From assembly GCA_965220185.1 (NCBI GenBank), contig OZ244807.1, positions 930,001 through 994,000 of the forward strand: a stretch of DNA of 64,000 bases, in the 5' to 3' direction. Origin of the DNA: Azotimanducus sp965220185 (GTDB lineage: Bacteria; Pseudomonadota; Gammaproteobacteria; Pseudomonadales; Azotimanducaceae). How positions within the stretch are numbered: the first letter of the stretch is position 1; each line of letters starts with the position of its first letter. Made by a program: the position numbers and the translations under genes. The notes beneath the pieces are model-generated. The model saw only the letters and a program-made list of their open reading frames with translations, was not told where the DNA came from and searched no databases. Shown here piece after piece: positions 24,003 through 32,934 of this stretch.

Positions 24003-25311
24003 CCAACGTTTAATCGAACAATTTCAATTGCTTATGATAAGCCGTCAGGCCGTTTCTGTTCGCCGTTTCGGTAAGCAGTTGATCCAGCGGGGCTTTCTCG
24101 AACGGGCTGACGCTGAGGATCTGTAGGATTGTGTGAAGGCTCGCCTCGATCCCGAGTCGCTTCCTGATGATCGCGACCAGGACATGGACCGAGACAGCGA
24201 TCCATATCTGGGTCTTCACCGCGTTCTCCGACGTGCCGAAGAACGACTTGATCCTCAGATGCTGCTTGATCCATTTGAAGAAGAGCCCCACCCGCCACCG
24301 CGCCCGGTAGAGTTCGGCGATGGCCGGCGGGGCAGGACGAAGTCGTTGGTGAGGAAGACCAGGGTCTTGTTCCGTTCCCTGTCGACATACTTGACGCGGC
24401 GCAGCTTGTCGGGATAGTCCTTCGACGACGTGGCGCCGTCCGGCCTGACCACCTGGTCGCAGACGACGCCTGTCGCCCGGTCGGCCGGGTTCGAGCAGAG
24501 GCGCCGCAGCCTCGTGTTCTTCTTCCCGCGCAGGACGAAGCGGGCGCCGTGCAGGTGCAGCGCGTGGAGGCGGGAGAAGTCGAGGTAGGCGCGGTCCACG
24601 ATGTGGAAGGCGCCGGGCTCGGGGACGAGCATATCGAGGACGTTGACGTCGTGGAGCTTCCCGTCCGAGATGTGGATGAACGCCGGGATGCTGCCCCGCA
24701 GGTCGAGGAGCGTGTGCAGCTTGACGGCACCCTTGGCCTTGCGGAACCGCGCCTAGGGGAACAGGGAGAGGCACAGGTCGATGGTGGACGAGTCCAGCGC
24801 GTAGACCGTGCTGTCGATGTCCAGGCCGTGGGCATCCCGGCGGTGGAGGCGCCTCGCCTCGTGGATCAGGTGCTGGGCGAACGCGGCGTGGATGCGCCAG
24901 TCCCTGGCGTTGTTGGCGTTGGAGAGCGTGTTCCTCGACACGCCGCCGCGGATGCCCATGTGGTAGAGCTTGCCGGGCTGGGCGCGGAGGCACGCCTCGA
25001 TGTCGCGCAGGCTTGAGCGGTAGGTGAGCTGGGCGAACGCCATGCACCGGTACTGATCCGGGCAGCTGAACGACTTGACCTTGCGGCCGCCGCCGTACTC
25101 GTCCACGAACTGGTGGAACTTGTGCCAGGGGAGATGGTCCATGACCTGGGCGAACACGAGTCTTCCGGAGTACATGACGAGGCGACCTTTCTGCGCGGGG
25201 AAGGCTCGACAATGCTGCAGGGCGGCTCCGAGTTCAAGTCGAAAACGGATGGAATGGTCGATTATGTCATGTTCATCAATGTGTTATACACTGATCGAAA
25301 TCAAACGTTGG
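24003..25311 (-). mobile_element. IS4-family insertion sequence, inactive
   Basis: Bounded by the inverted repeat CCAACGTTT (24003-24011) and its complement (25303-25311), with weaker similarity continuing inward (AATCGA versus GATTTCGA). About 1.31 kb. No clear target duplication is seen. The single transposase gene carries an amber stop and a frameshift. Confidence 0.75.
24010..25175 (-). pseudogene. IS4-family transposase (DUF4372 N-terminus), two lesions
   Basis: The N-terminus, MYSGRLVFAQVMDHLPWHKF, is the DUF4372 domain of IS4-family transposases, followed by the first catalytic region (GLDIDSTVYALDSSTIDLCL). A TAG at 24753-24755 interrupts LFP-ARFRKAKGAVK where related proteins have tryptophan, so TGG probably became TAG. 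About 24300-24330 the frame shifts by one base between NDFVLP and AELYRARWRVGLFFKWIKQH. The C-terminus ends KQLKLFD. Neither change can be bypassed, so the gene is dead. Confidence 0.85.
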
Positions 25312-25518
25312 GACAGCAGTGATCGAGAAACAAAGAACCTCGCGCACCTCATTGAACATGTCCGCGAACACAGACTGCCACACGCATCACTTTCCGCAGA
25401 GCGTACACATCCCGCCTTTCAAAGATCTCGGAAATCGCAATTCGAAGGGTTGTGCTGATGATTCCTGACTGATCTGAACCGACCCTTGATCATCACGGAC
25501 AGGCAAGGTGGTGCAGAC

Positions 25519-25860
25519 CTATATGTTCAGAGAACTGTGACAGCTCCAGTTGTTGGAAGCGCCGCCCGGGTTTTTTCGCACCGCTATGCTTAGCGCATAG
25601 CTATCTTTATTTGTACTTGTTAGTTGTTGTAAAGAAAATCGATCAAGTTTCGTTACTGCAAGGACTACACTGTTTGATGTTGGGGCACTATGATAAGTCA
25701 ATGATTAACTCTCAACTCTTGCGAGCCGCCCTCTGTGCAGGCTACCGCGCCGGTGGTTGTTGGGACGACTAGCTGTGCCTGTACTGGCCCGGCTAGCAAC
25801 GCCAGTAGCAGGAGGGGCGCTAAATTAGCGAGGGGGGGGGGGGGACTTCTTGATTGCCAT
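25519..25860 (-). pseudogene. Secreted protein gene with poly-C tract, leader-family member 3 (decayed)
   Basis: An ATG at 25860 with an excellent AGGAG 7 nt upstream reads MAIKKS and then a 13-C run. In the present frame it stops two codons later. With 12 Cs it becomes a signal peptide (PPPPLANLAPLLLLALLAGP, then VQAQ) followed by VVPTTTGAVACTEGGSQEL and a stop near 25698. A second frame, 25519-25701, continues with TYHSAPTSNSVV and ends NNWSCHSSLNI. So at least one more base change separates the two halves. The layout matches the 7907 gene: leader, C-x4-S-x-E-L, later cysteine strand. It lies between the IS4 element and rluB. Confidence 0.6.
25832..25844 (-). repeat. Homopolymer tract of 13 G (13 C on the coding strand)
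   Basis: Thirteen identical bases, located six codons into the gene that starts at 25860. Twelve would open the leader frame. It is the longest homopolymer I see in the window. Confidence 0.9.
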
Positions 25861-25967
25861 TGCGTATCTCCTATTTTTCTACTGAAAATACAACGGGCGA
25901 TCGTCTTACACTACAATCGACTTCATTTGCTACTTGTGGACTCCCGCGCCCGCTGGCTCCCGGTGCC

Positions 25968-26792
25968 ATGGAACGCCTACACAAACACATGGCTGGCCTC
26001 GGCCTTGCATCGCGCCGTGCGATCGAGAGCTGGATTGCGGCAGGCCGGGTCAGCGTTGACGGCGAGACCGCGCGTCTTGGCATGCGCGTCGATGGCAGCG
26101 AGCGCATCATGCTCGACGGCAAGGCGGTGGCGAAGCGCGCGCTGCCGCCGGTGCGCGTGCTGATTCTCAACAAGCGCGCCGGGGTCATCTGCACGCGCAA
26201 GGACAACGAGGGGCGCCCTACTTGTTTCGATGGCCTGCCGAAATTGCGTCAAGGTCGCTGGATATCGATCGGGCGACTCGATGTGAGCACCAGCGGCCTG
26301 CTGCTTGTGAGCAACGATGGCGAATTCGCGAATCGCATGATGCATCCGTCGACGGGACTCGACCGCGAATATGCCGTGCGGCTCGATATTCGTCTCTCCA
26401 AAGAACAGGAAGCGCGCCTCAAGGCAGGTATTCAAATCGACACAGGTGAAACCGTGGGTTTTTCGGATCTTCGCTTCTTTCGGGGCGGCCCCAGCAATTA
26501 CTGGTATCACCTTGTCCTTATGGAAGGGCGCAATCGGCAGGTGCGGCGCATGTTCGATGCTGTGGGCGCGCGAGTCAGCCGCTTGAAGCGCGTTCGCTTT
26601 GGGCCGGTGATTCTTCCGTCGGGACTGCGCGCAGGACAATTCCGGCCGATGTCAGGCAAGGACACGCTCGCGCTCTATGGACTGCTTGCACTGCCGAGGC
26701 CAAAGATCTGGAAGTCGCAGGAGCTAAAAGCGCATAAGCCTGCTAAGAAGGACCGGGAGTCTGCGCTTATCCCTTATCCGCAACTTCGTTAG
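25968..26792 (+). CDS. rluB: 23S rRNA pseudouridine synthase (RluB/RsuA family)
   Basis: 274 residues: an S4 RNA-binding domain at the N-terminus (GLASRRAIESWIAAGRVSVD) and the catalytic domain with Asp in GRLDVSTSGLLLVSNDG. The later G-x-N-R-Q-V-R-R-M-F motif (EGRNRQVRRMFDAVG) is typical. It isomerises a uridine in rRNA; RluB (U2605 of 23S rRNA) is the best match because scpA-scpB-rluB is a conserved order. The ATG at 25968 begins the S4 domain. There is no long basic C-terminal extension. Confidence 0.88.
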   Translation: MERLHKHMAGLGLASRRAIESWIAAGRVSVDGETARLGMRVDGSERIMLDGKAVAKRALPPVRVLILNKRAGVICTRKDNEGRPTCFDGLPKLRQGRWISIGRLDVSTSGLLLVSNDGEFANRMMHPSTGLDREYAVRLDIRLSKEQEARLKAGIQIDTGETVGFSDLRFFRGGPSNYWYHLVLMEGRNRQVRRMFDAVGARVSRLKRVRFGPVILPSGLRAGQFRPMSGKDTLALYGLLALPRPKIWKSQELKAHKPAKKDRESALIPYPQLR

Positions 26793-26870
26793 CGTTCCGC
26801 AATACTAAGATCACGATGAAAACTGTTACACTGCGCGCCCTAAACCCGTCAACGCAACAAAACCACGCCC

Positions 26871-27089
26871 ATGAAGGCCGACATCCATCCAGCCTATACG
26901 GAAATCACCGCCACCTGTAGTTGCGGAAACGTCTTCAAGACGCGCTCGACGCTTGGCATCGATTTGCATCTCGATGTGTGCTCGGCTTGCCATCCCTTCT
27001 ACACCGGCAAGCAGAAGATCGTGGACTCCGGCGGGCGCGTGGAGCGCTTTAACCGTCGCTTCGCAGGGCTCGGCGCTGCCGCGGGCTGA
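26871..27089 (+). CDS. rpmE: 50S ribosomal protein L31
   Basis: 72 residues, standard length. The four zinc ligands are C16, C18, C37 and C40, so this is the zinc-binding (C+) form. Signatures MKADIHPAYTEITATCSCGN and HPFYTGKQKIVDSGGRVERF are intact. It lies between rluB and a peptidase gene with its own short upstream region. Confidence 0.97.
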   Translation: MKADIHPAYTEITATCSCGNVFKTRSTLGIDLHLDVCSACHPFYTGKQKIVDSGGRVERFNRRFAGLGAAAG

Positions 27090-27159
27090 GTGGCCAAGCG
27101 CCAAGAACGCGCGCTTGTCGTAAACTAACAGTCCCTTCAATACACCGGACAAACGTTCG

Positions 27160-28560
27160 ATGGCGATCTGTCGCCTCAGTCGAATTGCTTGCGCGGCCCT
27201 GCTCGGCGTGCTTCTCGCCGTGCCAAGCTTGGCCGGCCCCGGTGAAGACATGTACCGGGAATTTGAAGAAAATCAGGCGATCTACGCTGACGAGGCGTGG
27301 CAGGAGTACGTGCAGCGGCTAGGCGAGAAGCTGCTCGAACACACCGAACACAAGGGTCGCACCTACAAGTTCACGGTGCTCGACGAATCGAGCGTCAACG
27401 CCTTCGCGCTGCCCGACGGCTATATCTTCCTACACACTGGTTTGATCGTTCACATGCAGAACGAAGACCAGCTTGCTGCGGTCATCGGCCATGAGATCGC
27501 GCATGTCACCAAACGCCACTCCGCTCGCCGCAGCGCACGCTCCGGGCTCGGCAATATCGCTGGCTTCGTGGCTAGCGTGCTCACCGGCAGCGGTGCGCTC
27601 TACAGCGCCTCGCAAGCCGCAATGGCGCATTACATTTCCGGCTACGGCCGCGAAATGGAGCTCGAAGCCGATTCCTATGGCGCCGTCTATCTCGCCAGAT
27701 CGGGCTATTCACCGCACGCGCACCTTGAAATGCTCTCGCTGCTCAAAGACCAAAGCATGTTCAATGCCAAGGTATCGAAGCGGCCGCGTTCTCACCACGG
27801 CGTATTTTCAACCCACCCTAAGAATGACCGTCGTCTGCACTATGCGATCGCGCAGGCCGAGGGCGAGTACCAGTGGGAGCAAAGCGAAACCGTCGGCGAC
27901 TTTCTTGAGATGATCGATGGCATGGTCTATGGCGACCATCAGGCCGAGGGCAAGGTGGTGGACAACCTGTGGGTGAACGGACGCTTGAGAATGGCGGTGG
28001 AGTTCCCTGAAGGGTGGAACGTTGGCAGTGCGAGCAACAAGACGTCGGCGCAGGCTCCCGGCGGGGCATCGGTCGGTCACATCAATGTGACCCAAGGCAG
28101 TTTCAATGATCGCGTGCGTCCGCGCGACTACATCAAGAAGGTGCTAGGTCGCGAGGACGAGACATCAGGCGCGTCCATCGAAACTGACACTATCAAGGCG
28201 TACATCGCGCACATGTCCACTGCGGACAGCGATGCCAAAGCCATTATGTTCGGTGTCGTCTATATCGGTCAGACGGTGCTTGTGTTCGAGGGTCAAGCCG
28301 GTGCATCAGGCGGCCGCGAGGCGTTTGCCGCTGATTTCCGCCGCACCATCGAATCCGTGCGCCGATTGAGAGAATCGGACCTCGCTCATCTAGGACGCCC
28401 GCAAATCAAGATCATTTACGCCGAACCTGGCATGACCTACAAGGAACTCGCTAAATCGAGCGAGATTCGCAGCTACCCGGAAGAGACGCTGCGCTTGATC
28501 AACGGCGACTATCCCTTCGGCGAGCCGCGTCCCGGCAACCCGACCAAGATCGTTCAGTGA
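27160..28560 (+). CDS. Periplasmic M48-family metalloprotease
   Basis: 466 residues with a signal peptide (ALLGVLLAVPSLAG). The zinc site HEIAH is at 111-115 in VIGHEIAHVTKRHS, and E-M-E-L-E-A-D-S supplies the third ligand. After the peptidase domain comes a 200-residue region ending in a LysM-like stretch (GMTYKELAKSSEI, then a proline-rich end), as in YggG/BepA-like proteins. It probably acts in envelope protein quality control. Unlike the peptidase at 9491, it has no lipobox. The amidase start overlaps its stop. Confidence 0.9.
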   Translation: MAICRLSRIACAALLGVLLAVPSLAGPGEDMYREFEENQAIYADEAWQEYVQRLGEKLLEHTEHKGRTYKFTVLDESSVNAFALPDGYIFLHTGLIVHMQNEDQLAAVIGHEIAHVTKRHSARRSARSGLGNIAGFVASVLTGSGALYSASQAAMAHYISGYGREMELEADSYGAVYLARSGYSPHAHLEMLSLLKDQSMFNAKVSKRPRSHHGVFSTHPKNDRRLHYAIAQAEGEYQWEQSETVGDFLEMIDGMVYGDHQAEGKVVDNLWVNGRLRMAVEFPEGWNVGSASNKTSAQAPGGASVGHINVTQGSFNDRVRPRDYIKKVLGREDETSGASIETDTIKAYIAHMSTADSDAKAIMFGVVYIGQTVLVFEGQAGASGGREAFAADFRRTIESVRRLRESDLAHLGRPQIKIIYAEPGMTYKELAKSSEIRSYPEETLRLINGDYPFGEPRPGNPTKIVQ

Positions 28561-29888
28561 CGCTTGCGCGGCTTTCCGCGGCGCTCGCCCGGGGTGAATC
28601 GCAGTCTGTTGATCTCGCGAAAGCGTGCCTTGCGCGCATCAACGCGCCAGATTCTGAAGGTTCGCGCACCTTCATACGACGAAACCCGCGCTTGATTGAA
28701 GATGCCCTTGAAGCTGATCGTCAACTGCAAGCAGGGCGAGGCACATCGCTGACAGGCATTCCTGTTGCGGTGAAAGACCTATTCGATATCGCTGGCCAAG
28801 TGACCACCGCAGGCTCGGTGGTGCTGCGGGATTCTCCGCCTGCCACTCTGGACAGCGCCGTAGTTGCCCGCTTGAAGGCCGCCGGCATGGTCATCGTTGG
28901 CACCACCAACATGACAGAGTTCGCCTATTCCGGACTGGGTCTGAATCCGCACTACGGCACGCCGAAGAATCCATATGAGCGAGATGTCGGAAGAATCCCG
29001 GGCGGTTCATCTTCGGGCGCCGCAGTCTCAGTCACTGACGGCATGGCGGCGGTAGCCATTGGCACGGACACCAGCGGTTCCTGCCGAATCCCGGCAGCGC
29101 TCTGTGGACTTGTCGGTTTCAAGCCGACCGCACGCCGCGTACCGAGGACCGGCCTCGTTCCGCTCTCGACGAGCCTTGACTCGGTCGGGCCGATTGGCCA
29201 TAGCGTCGCTTGCTGTGTGCTTATGGATGCCGTGCTCGCTGGCGAACCTGAAATCGACACGCCAGCGCCCGCTGATTTGTCTGGCTTGTCCGCAGGCAGG
29301 CTTGTGAACTATGTCGAGGAGAGCGTTGCGCCGGATGTTGCCGCAGGCTACGAGCTTGGCCTTCGCCGGCTCGAAGATGCTGGCCTCACAATCGTGGACT
29401 TATCGCTTCACAGTCTTGAAGCCATGCCAGAACTCGTCGCTGGTGGAGGATTGACGAGGCATGAGGCGTATGCGTGGCACCGGGCGCTTCTTGAAGCTCG
29501 GCGTGACGAATACGATCCGCGCGTGGCGTCGCGCATCCTTCTTGATGGCGCATCGGACGAAGCATCCTACCAAGCCAAGATAGAACTGCGGCGGCGCATG
29601 ATCGAGCGCGCCAATCGCGAGAGTAGGTCGGTTGATGTCATCGTGTTGCCGAGTGTCGTTATGACGGCGCCGAGCATCGACTCGCTTGTCGATGAGCAGG
29701 CTTATGTGCGTGCGAATCTCGCCATGCTGCGCAATCCGGGTATTGCCAACATGCTCGACCGCCCAGCCATCACATTGCCCATCCTTGAAGCCACGCGCTT
29801 GCCGGTCGGGTTGACGCTGATGGGCGAGACGATGGGTGATCGTCAACTGCTCGCCATTGCTCGCGCCGCGGAGGCTGCGTTTCAATGA
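28557..29888 (+). CDS. Amidase-signature family hydrolase
   Basis: 443 residues. The Ser-cisSer-Lys triad is visible: Lys73 in GIPVAVKDLF, the cis-Ser in PGGSSSGAAVS (about 151-153), and the nucleophile in GTDTSGSCRIPA (about Ser175). The substrate is unclear; AtzF, GatA and generic amidases share the fold. No GatB or GatC lies nearby, so a tRNA-dependent role is unlikely. A GTG start overlaps the M48 stop (GTGA), and its own stop overlaps mug. Confidence 0.88.
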   Translation: MTLARLSAALARGESQSVDLAKACLARINAPDSEGSRTFIRRNPRLIEDALEADRQLQAGRGTSLTGIPVAVKDLFDIAGQVTTAGSVVLRDSPPATLDSAVVARLKAAGMVIVGTTNMTEFAYSGLGLNPHYGTPKNPYERDVGRIPGGSSSGAAVSVTDGMAAVAIGTDTSGSCRIPAALCGLVGFKPTARRVPRTGLVPLSTSLDSVGPIGHSVACCVLMDAVLAGEPEIDTPAPADLSGLSAGRLVNYVEESVAPDVAAGYELGLRRLEDAGLTIVDLSLHSLEAMPELVAGGGLTRHEAYAWHRALLEARRDEYDPRVASRILLDGASDEASYQAKIELRRRMIERANRESRSVDVIVLPSVVMTAPSIDSLVDEQAYVRANLAMLRNPGIANMLDRPAITLPILEATRLPVGLTLMGETMGDRQLLAIARAAEAAFQ

Positions 29889-30388
29889 CTCGCCGACATG
29901 TGCTGCCGGATGTGCTGCCAAAGGGCTTGACGACTGTGATTTGCGGGTCGGCACCCGGCAAGGCATCGGCCCGTCGCGGCGCCTACTATGCGCATCCCGG
30001 CAATCGCTTCTGGAGAACTCTGTTTGAAGCGGGCCTCACCGACCGGCAGCTCAGTCCCGAAGAATATCCGAAGCTGCCCGACTTCGGCATTGGCCTCACC
30101 GACCTCGCCAAGCATGAGTTCGGCAATGACGATGAACTGAGCGCGGCGGCCTATGATGTGGACGGCCTTGCAGAGCGCATCCGCGACTGCAAACCGAAAG
30201 TGCTGGCGTTCAACGGCAAGCGCCCGGCAAGCGCTTTTCTCGGCGCGCGAACGATTGACCACGGCGAAGCCCAAGCGCTTGAAGGCGTGCGAGTATTCGT
30301 TTTGCCCGCAACATCAGGCCGCGCGACACGCTTTTTTGACATCTCTTATTGGCTGCGCCTCGGGGCGCTTCATGCGCAACAACGCTGA
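29885..30388 (+). CDS. mug: G/U mismatch-specific DNA glycosylase
   Basis: 167 residues of the Mug/TDG branch of the uracil-DNA glycosylase fold. The N-terminal catalytic motif is GSAPGKASARRGAYYAHPGN followed by RFW, and the C-terminal motif is LPATSGRA. It removes uracil or thymine-derived lesions opposite guanine. The ATG at 29885 overlaps the amidase stop (ATGA). Mug is usually not linked to amidases, so the overlap likely reflects genome compaction. Confidence 0.88.
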   Translation: MTRRHVLPDVLPKGLTTVICGSAPGKASARRGAYYAHPGNRFWRTLFEAGLTDRQLSPEEYPKLPDFGIGLTDLAKHEFGNDDELSAAAYDVDGLAERIRDCKPKVLAFNGKRPASAFLGARTIDHGEAQALEGVRVFVLPATSGRATRFFDISYWLRLGALHAQQR

Positions 30389-30596
30389 GCTGAGAATAGT
30401 GCCATTGGTACGCATAGCGAGCGTTGGCATCCAAGGCTGGACGCATACAATTGCTTGATAAGCATAAAAAAGAAAGGGAATTTGCTACGTTATTCCCAAT
30501 TTTTTAACCAGCGAGCATCATCTCGTCAAGCTTGACGCCGTGATATGCCCGATTCGCTTTCCCGACTTCTACAGCACAAGCCAATGGATTTCCCGT

Positions 30597-31355
30597 TCAG
30601 AAACGGTTGAGGAATTCGAGAACCGTTTCATTGAATGCGTCTGCGGCATCGATATTCACTGAGTGCCCGCCTTTGATGCGCACGATCTTCAAGTTCCGAT
30701 AACGGACTGTCAGCGCTTCAACATCGGCTTGGAACGCTTTTTCGTAGATGCCGTTGACAACGAGCACAGTGGCGCCAAGGTCGGCGAGCAGGTGCGATGC
30801 GAAGAGATCGCTCGAGAGACTTCCAGTGAGGTCAATGGTCGTCTCGGACAAGGCATCAGCGCTTTGAACCATCGCCGCCTGGACAGCGTCAGGCACACGC
30901 CGGGCGTGAATCGGATGAAAGGGCAGGCGCCGCGGGTCGAATGCCCTGTTCGATGATCGGGTGCGTTGAGTGCGTGGGCGGTTAGCCACCTGCCCGAAGG
31001 CCGAGCGCGAGTTTGTGACTATGATCCCTTTGCATCGCTCTGTGCAGGCGCTTGCATAGTGAAGCACGAGGCCAGCACCGTAGGACTGTCCTATGAGATG
31101 CCACGCATCGATGCCAAGCTGCTCTCGAATCTGCTCGAATTCCCGCGTATAGGTGGCGATTGAATAGTCGGCAGGGTCAATTGAGGCCGCTGACTTTCCG
31201 TGCCCAAAGAGTTCGACCATGACCAGAAAGTAGTTGCGCGACAATGCCTCACGATTCGGCATCCATTGAGCGTTGCACGACATAAACCCATGCACCAGCA
31301 TGATCGCTGGATGCTTCGGATCGCCGTATGTTTCGAATGAGAGTCTTGGCATCAT
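30597..31355 (-). CDS. Alpha/beta hydrolase
   Basis: 252 residues with an alpha/beta-hydrolase fold. The oxyanion-hole motif is LVHGFMSC, the nucleophile is Ser91 in GQSYGAG, and a late His is in IKGGHSVNID. There is no signal peptide. The substrate is unknown. The first ATG overlaps the stop of the small partner gene (ATGATG junction), so the hydrolase belongs to the operon running from the ATPase at 36030. Confidence 0.82.
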   Translation of the reverse strand: MMPRLSFETYGDPKHPAIMLVHGFMSCNAQWMPNREALSRNYFLVMVELFGHGKSAASIDPADYSIATYTREFEQIREQLGIDAWHLIGQSYGAGLVLHYASACTERCKGIIVTNSRSAFGQVANRPRTQRTRSSNRAFDPRRLPFHPIHARRVPDAVQAAMVQSADALSETTIDLTGSLSSDLFASHLLADLGATVLVVNGIYEKAFQADVEALTVRYRNLKIVRIKGGHSVNIDAADAFNETVLEFLNRF

Positions 31356-31649
31356 GTCGACGATGATCGCTGTCTCTCCAGCGCGCGCTCAAAGCTCACG
31401 AGCCGTCTGATGTAAGCGTTGTAGCGTGAATGCGCATTGTCGTCGCCTTGCTTGCAGAGCGCGTCGTAGAGCGCGTTTTCAGGACACTCTGGCGCGTTCA
31501 GGCACTGCGGAATGTCAAGTCCGGCTCGTCGCATGCGCACCGCGCCAATGAGCACAAGCAGCGCATCAATGCTGAGCGTGCCGACTTGCAAGTCTTCAAT
31601 GCCTGCGGCCACCAGCTCCGCGCCTGGGAGGTTGTTCAGACCTTGCTTA
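31352..31649 (-). pseudogene. Small operon partner gene, start removed by TnpB element
   Basis: About 98 codons, from KQGLNNLPGAELVAAGIEDL through LSIDALLVLIGAVRMRRAGL to HSRYNAYIRRLVSFERALER. Proteins with this ending (H-S-R-Y-N-A ... R-R-L-V-S-F-E) are uncharacterised and, as I recall, often follow nucleotidyltransferase genes. Rejoining the two sides of the TnpB element gives GTG TTT AAG CAA GGT, with the GTG overlapping the end of the nucleotidyltransferase gene. So the insertion separated the start codon and first two codons from the rest. The present frame continues 32 nt into the element, to a TTG without a ribosome site. Confidence 0.6.
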
Positions 31650-31800
31650 AAGGGACTTATAAACAAAGGTTGACAAGTCAAAGCGACCCGCTTTCTTCTG
31701 CTACTTCTTGACGTTTCACAGGCCGACTACTGTCGCCACCTCCACGTCCAGCAGCCCCAATCCCGGAGGCCAAAATATTCAACGCAGCATTGATGTCTGC
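31650..31800 (-). ncRNA. Candidate TnpB guide (omega) RNA scaffold
   Basis: Position inferred from known TnpB systems: the scaffold lies in the 3' end of tnpB and the element's right end, and the guide is taken from the adjacent flank. A small palindrome, TTGAC-AA-GTCAA, lies at 31670-31681. The guide would be the bases just below 31650 on the minus strand (starting TTAAGCAAGGTC). Not proven; the start of the RNA is approximate. Confidence 0.3.
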
Positions 31801-32934
31801 GTTGTCGGCATGCCCGCACGCCAAGCACTTGAAATTCGCTTGCGCGGGTCTGTTTGCGGCATCTACAAATCCGCACCGTGAACACGTCTGGGACGTGTAT
31901 TGAGGGTTCACTTCAATCAACCGCGCTGACTTGTAGCTGAGCTTGTGTTTCAAGGCACCCCATCCGGTGTTGAGGATGGCTTTGTTCAGCCCGGCGTATC
32001 GCCTGACGTGCCTGCCGTGATGCACAGCATCGCCTTTTGCCGAAGCTGTCATGCCTTTGGTGTTGAGCTTCTCGACAACCACCGTGCCCGCCTTCGCAGC
32101 GATACGCTTTGACGCATGATGCTGCCAGTTGTCTCGAAAGCAACGGATGTTCCGGCACACTTTTGATAGACGTTGCTTTGTCACTTCTCTTCGCTTTGAT
32201 TTGATCACTTGTCGTTCCATGCGACGCTGATACCGACGCTTCCGACATTCAAGTCGTTCAAGACGCGCATCGTCAAGACGGATGATCTCGCCGTCGCTTG
32301 TCGCGACTTGCCCAACATTCATGTCAACACCGACAGCGTGACCATCGTCGATACGTTCAACTTCGCACGCAGGGGCTCGATACCGCACCGTCGCATACCA
32401 CTTCCCGCATTCACGCTTGATGGTCACTGCCCGTGCTTCATAGTGACGATGCGGGTCGTTCCCACGTCGGGCGAGACGGAACCAGCCAAGTTTCTGCAAT
32501 CGGATGTACTTCCCGGCAAGTTTGAAATGACCTGGTTCGGGAAACGTCACCGTTCGTGTTCGATACTTCGACTTGTAGTTGGGATGCCCGCCCTGTTTCT
32601 GAAAGAACTTCGCCCACGCATCCGCCTGATGCTTGAGGGTCTGTCGAACGGCTGCGAACGGGAGATCGCGAAGCCAGCCGACGTCTTTCCGCATGGCCGT
32701 GAACCGCTTCCCCAACGTGAAGAAGGTTGGCGTGATCTTGACGGATTCGGGCATCACCACGGGTTCGCCCCGAAGCATCTTCATGCACCGGTCACGTTCA
32801 TGCGCATCGTCGATTGCGGCGAGGACCCTATTCCATACCCAGATGCATGCCCCGGTGACCTGCATGAGCTTCTGATGCTTCGCACGGGTGCGTGGCAGCA
32901 GGCGATAGCGGGTTGAGCGATGCGTGTATTCCAT
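31678..32934 (-). CDS. tnpB: TnpB RNA-guided nuclease
   Basis: 418 residues, intact. The RuvC acidic residues are D204 (VGVDMNVGQ), E288 (VVVEKLNTKGM) and D377 or D380 (HADNADINAALN). A zinc ribbon is formed by C351, C354, C370 and C373. An OrfB N-terminal HTH region and a C-terminal glycine-rich tail are present. TnpB proteins cut DNA with a guide RNA made from the right end of their element and so keep the element at its site. The stop is only 28 nt from the element's end, so the guide RNA must overlap the 3' coding region. Confidence 0.93.
   Translation of the reverse strand: MEYTHRSTRYRLLPRTRAKHQKLMQVTGACIWVWNRVLAAIDDAHERDRCMKMLRGEPVVMPESVKITPTFFTLGKRFTAMRKDVGWLRDLPFAAVRQTLKHQADAWAKFFQKQGGHPNYKSKYRTRTVTFPEPGHFKLAGKYIRLQKLGWFRLARRGNDPHRHYEARAVTIKRECGKWYATVRYRAPACEVERIDDGHAVGVDMNVGQVATSDGEIIRLDDARLERLECRKRRYQRRMERQVIKSKRREVTKQRLSKVCRNIRCFRDNWQHHASKRIAAKAGTVVVEKLNTKGMTASAKGDAVHHGRHVRRYAGLNKAILNTGWGALKHKLSYKSARLIEVNPQYTSQTCSRCGFVDAANRPAQANFKCLACGHADNADINAALNILASGIGAAGRGGGDSSRPVKRQEVAEESGSL

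Noticed and set aside
7935..25844. Poly-C runs as simple sequencing or assembly errors
   Set aside because: Cannot be excluded from one sequence, since homopolymer miscounts are common. Kept as findings because both runs sit at the same point of similar leader genes.
30520..30540. Palindrome CGTCAAGCTTGACG between mug and the hydrolase gene
   Set aside because: Perfect 14-bp palindrome but isolated, with no loop or clear T-run and no second copy found; possibly part of a terminator for the hydrolase operon.
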